Source: CAZSGN01 sp964606415 (lineage in GTDB: Bacteria > Bacteroidota > Bacteroidia > Bacteroidales > JBBRXJ01). From it: DNA of 9,109 nucleotides. The notes beneath the pieces are model-generated. The model made no database searches. It saw only the letters and a program-made list of their open reading frames with translations, and had not been told where the DNA came from. Positions 6,517 to 9,109 of the stretch are shown one piece after another; positions within the stretch are counted from its first letter, which is position 1; each line of letters starts with the position of its first letter. The stretch is taken from NCBI GenBank assembly GCA_964606415.1, contig CAZSGN010000100.1:1-9109 (forward strand), given 5' to 3'. Both the position numbers and the translations under genes were made by a program.

Positions 6517-7803
6517 TTAAAAGAAATAATAAGCTGCAAACAAGATCCTCATATTAGAAACATCTTCAATATTTTCCGCTATCCCTTTTTTATTATAGTC
6601 ATTTCCGAAAGCAGTCGTGGTATATTCACCTTCCAATGCAAGCCTTAAACTACCTGTCTGATACATCACACGTGGTGAGACACGGTAAAGTTGCTTAATA
6701 TAATTACCATTTGCTTCATCCATTCCGGACGCATATAAATAAGCCGTTTCCGGATCCATCTCTTCAGTAGTACCCATATTTTCAGTAAAACCAGCAAAAA
6801 GGCCAACATTCCATTTATCCGCACGGGTAGCAATATCGGTCCACAAAGATAATGTGTTCAATGGGGTATAATTCAGCTCACCAGTTACAGGATCAGCAAC
6901 ACCACTAATGCCATAACCGCTAACCATCAATAAATCAGCAGTATTCTGGCCATAAACTCCCTGGAACTTAATCATTAAGGGGGAAGTAAGCACTTTAAGG
7001 AACGCTGTCCCGGATAACCCTTTCACCGACTCATTAACCTGATAGACAGAATCGCCTCCCATATTACTAGACAAGCGAGGGACGATCTCTTTATAAGCAC
7101 CTCCAAGACCTGTGCTAAATCCATTACCTGTTTCATCATTCAACTTGTTATAATGAAGTTGAAGATGCATATCAGGCAAAGCAGCATTGCGAAGATATTC
7201 AGAACTACTACCATTAGGGCCTCCTGAACTAAAATCCCGCTGAGATACAGCAGCAGCAATCAAATCCAGGCCACCAAAAGACTTTTTAAATCTTATCTGC
7301 GGATTCCGGGAGAAAGGCTGAAAAGGCGCACCAGTATTGAAAGAGACAACACCAGGAAACGAATGCGCGATGAACAATGGATTCCAGGTTTGTCCGATCA
7401 ATAACTCACTGGATTCCCAATTTAATTTCAGATATGCATGCCTCAACCGAAAACCATTAATATCCCCATTCGTATGTCCAAAAAATGCACCTTCAATCCG
7501 CCCACTGGTTTTAGCTCCTAAAGCATCCGGGCCAGAAATTAGTCCATTTAATCGTGACTGGACTGAAAGGATATTAAATTGAGGGGTGGCATTCAGGTCA
7601 TTACCATCCTCCCCCTCATTAATTGGTGCAGGCCATAAGAAAAAATGCCCCTCACGGGCATCAACAGTTTGACGTGTATCATAAAACACATCACTTTTAA
7701 CATATCCTTTAAGCCGGATACCAAAATCCGATTCTTTATCCTGACCGTATATGACAGCAGGAAAGATCAACAATAAAGCAATCAAAATAAAATTACAACG
7801 CAT
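6517..7803 (-). CDS. Putative outer-membrane porin (beta-barrel)
   Basis: This 428-residue protein looks like a porin-type outer-membrane barrel. The SPI signal (1-20, cut before Gln21) is followed by GIRLKGYVKSDVFYDTRQTV (28-47) and REGHFFLWPAP, an opening I associate with a Bacteroidota family of uncharacterised porins resembling DcaP/Porin_O-type proteins. Next come alternating strands such as GRIEGAFFGHTNGDINGFRLRH with YLKLNWESSELLIGQTWNP, and ISVSQ-like turns; the last residues MRILFAAYYFF end in the aromatic Phe typical of barrel-assembly signals. There is no TonB plug or box, so transport would be passive. The substrate cannot be read from the sequence. It is monocistronic on this strand: its neighbour on one side is convergent and on the other divergent (XylF-like). 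Adjacency to a sugar-binding protein hints at, but does not show, a sugar-uptake link. Confidence 0.75.
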   Translation of the reverse strand: MRCNFILIALLLIFPAVIYGQDKESDFGIRLKGYVKSDVFYDTRQTVDAREGHFFLWPAPINEGEDGNDLNATPQFNILSVQSRLNGLISGPDALGAKTSGRIEGAFFGHTNGDINGFRLRHAYLKLNWESSELLIGQTWNPLFIAHSFPGVVSFNTGAPFQPFSRNPQIRFKKSFGGLDLIAAAVSQRDFSSGGPNGSSSEYLRNAALPDMHLQLHYNKLNDETGNGFSTGLGGAYKEIVPRLSSNMGGDSVYQVNESVKGLSGTAFLKVLTSPLMIKFQGVYGQNTADLLMVSGYGISGVADPVTGELNYTPLNTLSLWTDIATRADKWNVGLFAGFTENMGTTEEMDPETAYLYASGMDEANGNYIKQLYRVSPRVMYQTGSLRLALEGEYTTTAFGNDYNKKGIAENIEDVSNMRILFAAYYFF

Positions 7804-8033
7804 GATACCAATCGTTTATGGAGTTAAACTTTAAAAAAATAAGGTGGGTGGCAAACAGTTAAAATATAAATTATTCATTCTTTATATTTAATACGTAAAA
7901 ATAAAAAAAAGGTTCATTGATATTTAAAATATAATAAAAAAGTCCATTTCATTAACACCTTGTTTGAACAAAAAAAATTATCTTTAAAAAAACAAAAAAT
8001 TAAAGATAAAGATAAATTAAAACAAAAATAGCT
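7804..8033. other. AT-rich divergent intergenic region
   Basis: This 230-base spacer separates the leftward porin gene from the rightward XylF-like gene and must hold both promoters. It is dominated by A-runs. For the rightward gene a weak candidate is TATCTTTA (7979-7986) with TTG 16 nt upstream (7960-7962), one base off the -7 consensus and a slightly short spacer. For the leftward gene no convincing promoter was found. The A-tracts may give intrinsic curvature. Confidence 0.4.
7978..8015. promoter_or_regulatory. Perfect 10-bp inverted repeat plus a third half-site before the XylF-like gene
   Basis: TTATCTTTAA (7978-7987) and TTAAAGATAA (8000-8009) are exact reverse complements separated by 12 A-rich bases; an overlapping direct copy AAAGATAA follows at 8008-8015. 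The repeat overlaps the candidate -7 element and ends 24 bases before the ATG. It could be an operator for a dimeric regulator or a leader hairpin. The low-complexity sequence reduces certainty. Confidence 0.45.
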
Positions 8034-9041
8034 ATGCGAAAAAAAGTATTTTTAACCAGACACTTATTAATTGCTTTCCTGATCCTTTTGGCCGGATGTA
8101 GCGAACAAAAACCAAAAATCGGGCTACTCATGGCCGATTATGAAGTAGCACGCTGGAAACAAGACCAGGCATTTTTCGTCCAGGAAGCCGAAAAGCTCGG
8201 TTCCGAAGTTCTTGTTAGAGTTGCCGAGAGCGACAAAGCCAAGCAGGTACAACAAGCCAAAGAACTGATCAATGAGGGAGTCAAAGTAATTGTTATTGTT
8301 CCTGTAAGCAGTAAAGATGCTGCTAAAATAGTTAACCTGGCTCATCAACATAATGTAAAAGTGATATCTTATGACCGATTAATCAAGAACTGTGATCTGG
8401 ATTTCTTTATTTCTTTTGACAACGTTAAAATTGGAGAGCTGCAGGCTGAATACCTGACCAAGCAACAGTCAAAAGGAAAATACGCCCTTATAGGTGGTCC
8501 GACCAATGATAATAACTCAATTATGATCAAAATTGGACAGATGAATCTTTTGCAACCTTTAATCGAAAATGGAGACATTCAACTTGTTTATGATGTCTAC
8601 GTCCAGGACTGGGAAGAAGATCTGGGTTATAAACATACAAAAAAACTATTAAAGGATAACAATGATAAAATTGATGCGATCCTCTGTGCTAATGATGATC
8701 TGGCCAAAGGTGCTATCAGGGCACTGGACGAAAAGGACATGGCCAGAGAGGTATTGGTTGCCGGACAGGATGGTAGTGAAAACGCCAAAAAACTTATTTT
8801 AGAAGGCAAGCAAACCATGACCGTATACAAACCCATTGAAGGGATAGCAGCAACAGCTGCTAAAGTAGCTACCAAATTTGCCAAAAACGAAACATTAGAA
8901 GACATTACGCTGGTCCGTGAAAATAATGATCACAAAATGGTGTCGGCTATTTTACTTCCTCCCATGTTGGTCAATAAATTCAACATCAAGATCAATGTTC
9001 CAACAGAACAGTATTTGATGGATCAAAAATTAATGAAATAG
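8034..9041 (+). CDS. XylF-like periplasmic sugar-binding lipoprotein (PBP type I)
   Basis: This 335-residue protein resembles the D-xylose-binding protein XylF over its length. A lipoprotein signal ends L-A-G-C (Cys22). The next residues, SEQKP, lack the acidic surface-export signal, so it probably faces the periplasm. The ligand-binding domain (28-335) shows KIGLLMADYEVARWKQD (28-44), SYDRLIK (112-118), FFISFDNVKIGELQA (124-138), CANDDLAKGAIRAL (218-231), GQDG (244-247) and TMTVYKP (261-267), all at positions equivalent to XylF motifs as I recall them. Such proteins deliver xylose or a related pentose to an ABC transporter, or present it to a sensor. No ATPase or permease gene adjoins it, and a strong terminator follows 19 bases after the stop. 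The start is set by the signal peptide; the leader is A-rich without a Shine-Dalgarno. The exact sugar is not proven. Confidence 0.88.
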   Translation: MRKKVFLTRHLLIAFLILLAGCSEQKPKIGLLMADYEVARWKQDQAFFVQEAEKLGSEVLVRVAESDKAKQVQQAKELINEGVKVIVIVPVSSKDAAKIVNLAHQHNVKVISYDRLIKNCDLDFFISFDNVKIGELQAEYLTKQQSKGKYALIGGPTNDNNSIMIKIGQMNLLQPLIENGDIQLVYDVYVQDWEEDLGYKHTKKLLKDNNDKIDAILCANDDLAKGAIRALDEKDMAREVLVAGQDGSENAKKLILEGKQTMTVYKPIEGIAATAAKVATKFAKNETLEDITLVRENNDHKMVSAILLPPMLVNKFNIKINVPTEQYLMDQKLMK

Positions 9042-9060
9042 AACTAAATTCTACTTTAAA

Positions 9061-9100
9061 AAATAGCGGAGGGAATTTTAAAACCTCCGCTATTTTTTTT
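9061..9100 (+). terminator. Strong intrinsic terminator of the XylF-like gene
   Basis: AAATAGCGGAGG (9061-9072) is perfectly complementary to CCTCCGCTATTT (9084-9095), with an 11-nt loop and a T8 run finishing at 9100. It lies 19 bases after the stop codon and marks the end of the transcript, so the binding-protein gene is not co-transcribed with anything downstream. Confidence 0.95.
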
Positions 9101-9109
9101 AATTCATTT

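Noticed and set aside
6499..6522. AT-only inverted repeat between the convergent TPR and porin genes as a bidirectional terminator
   Set aside because: The T8-A4-CG-T6-A4 sequence can fold only into a weak all-AT stem and overlaps the porin stop codon; it is not distinguishable from ordinary AT-rich spacer.
8124..8905. Minus-strand frames inside the XylF-like gene
   Set aside because: They are antisense to a gene matching XylF along its length, with no supporting promoter or domain.
1..9109. CRISPR arrays, tRNA or rRNA genes, insertion sequences
   Set aside because: No regularly spaced repeats, no cloverleaf or rRNA-like sequence and no transposase-like protein were seen on either strand.

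Overview
The window looks like a chromosomal segment of a Bacteroidota bacterium, most like an environmental Bacteroidales/Marinilabiliales-type lineage; the rank is inferred. The signs are AT-rich intergenic DNA, starts without clear Shine-Dalgarno sequences, promoters of the TTG-N(~19)-TAnnTTTG type, SPII lipoproteins with a surface-export signal after the lipidated Cys, a type IX secretion (T9SS) C-terminal sorting domain, and TonB-dependent uptake with surface lipoproteins.

Minus strand, 5455 down to about 200: a vitamin B12 (cobalamin) capture operon. A consensus Bacteroidota promoter (5426-5455) starts transcription a few bases before a complete cobalamin riboswitch (5240-5417). The genes follow in tight order: a DUF4465 surface lipoprotein (5104-4364), a T9SS-sorted cell-surface protein of unknown function (4362-3373), a BtuB-like TonB-dependent receptor (3382-1418) and a BtuG-like beta-propeller lipoprotein (1375-293). 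Spacings are 1 nt, a 10-nt overlap and 42 nt. Together they would bind cobalamins outside the cell and pass them through the outer membrane. No inner-membrane BtuCDF genes are in the window. The stretch 1-292 has no gene; it holds a small palindrome resembling a dispersed repeat, AT-rich inverted repeats and a weak terminator candidate.

The 621-base stretch 5105-5725 has no gene. It contains the riboswitch, its leader, its promoter, and a weak promoter candidate for the next gene.

Plus strand, 5726-6496: an exported TPR protein of unknown role. It converges on a minus-strand outer-membrane barrel, probably a porin (7803-6517).

After a 230-base AT-rich divergent intergenic region with a perfect 10-bp inverted repeat, the plus strand carries a XylF-like sugar-binding lipoprotein (8034-9041). 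It ends at a strong intrinsic terminator (9061-9100), so it appears to be transcribed without adjacent ABC-transporter ATPase or permease genes.
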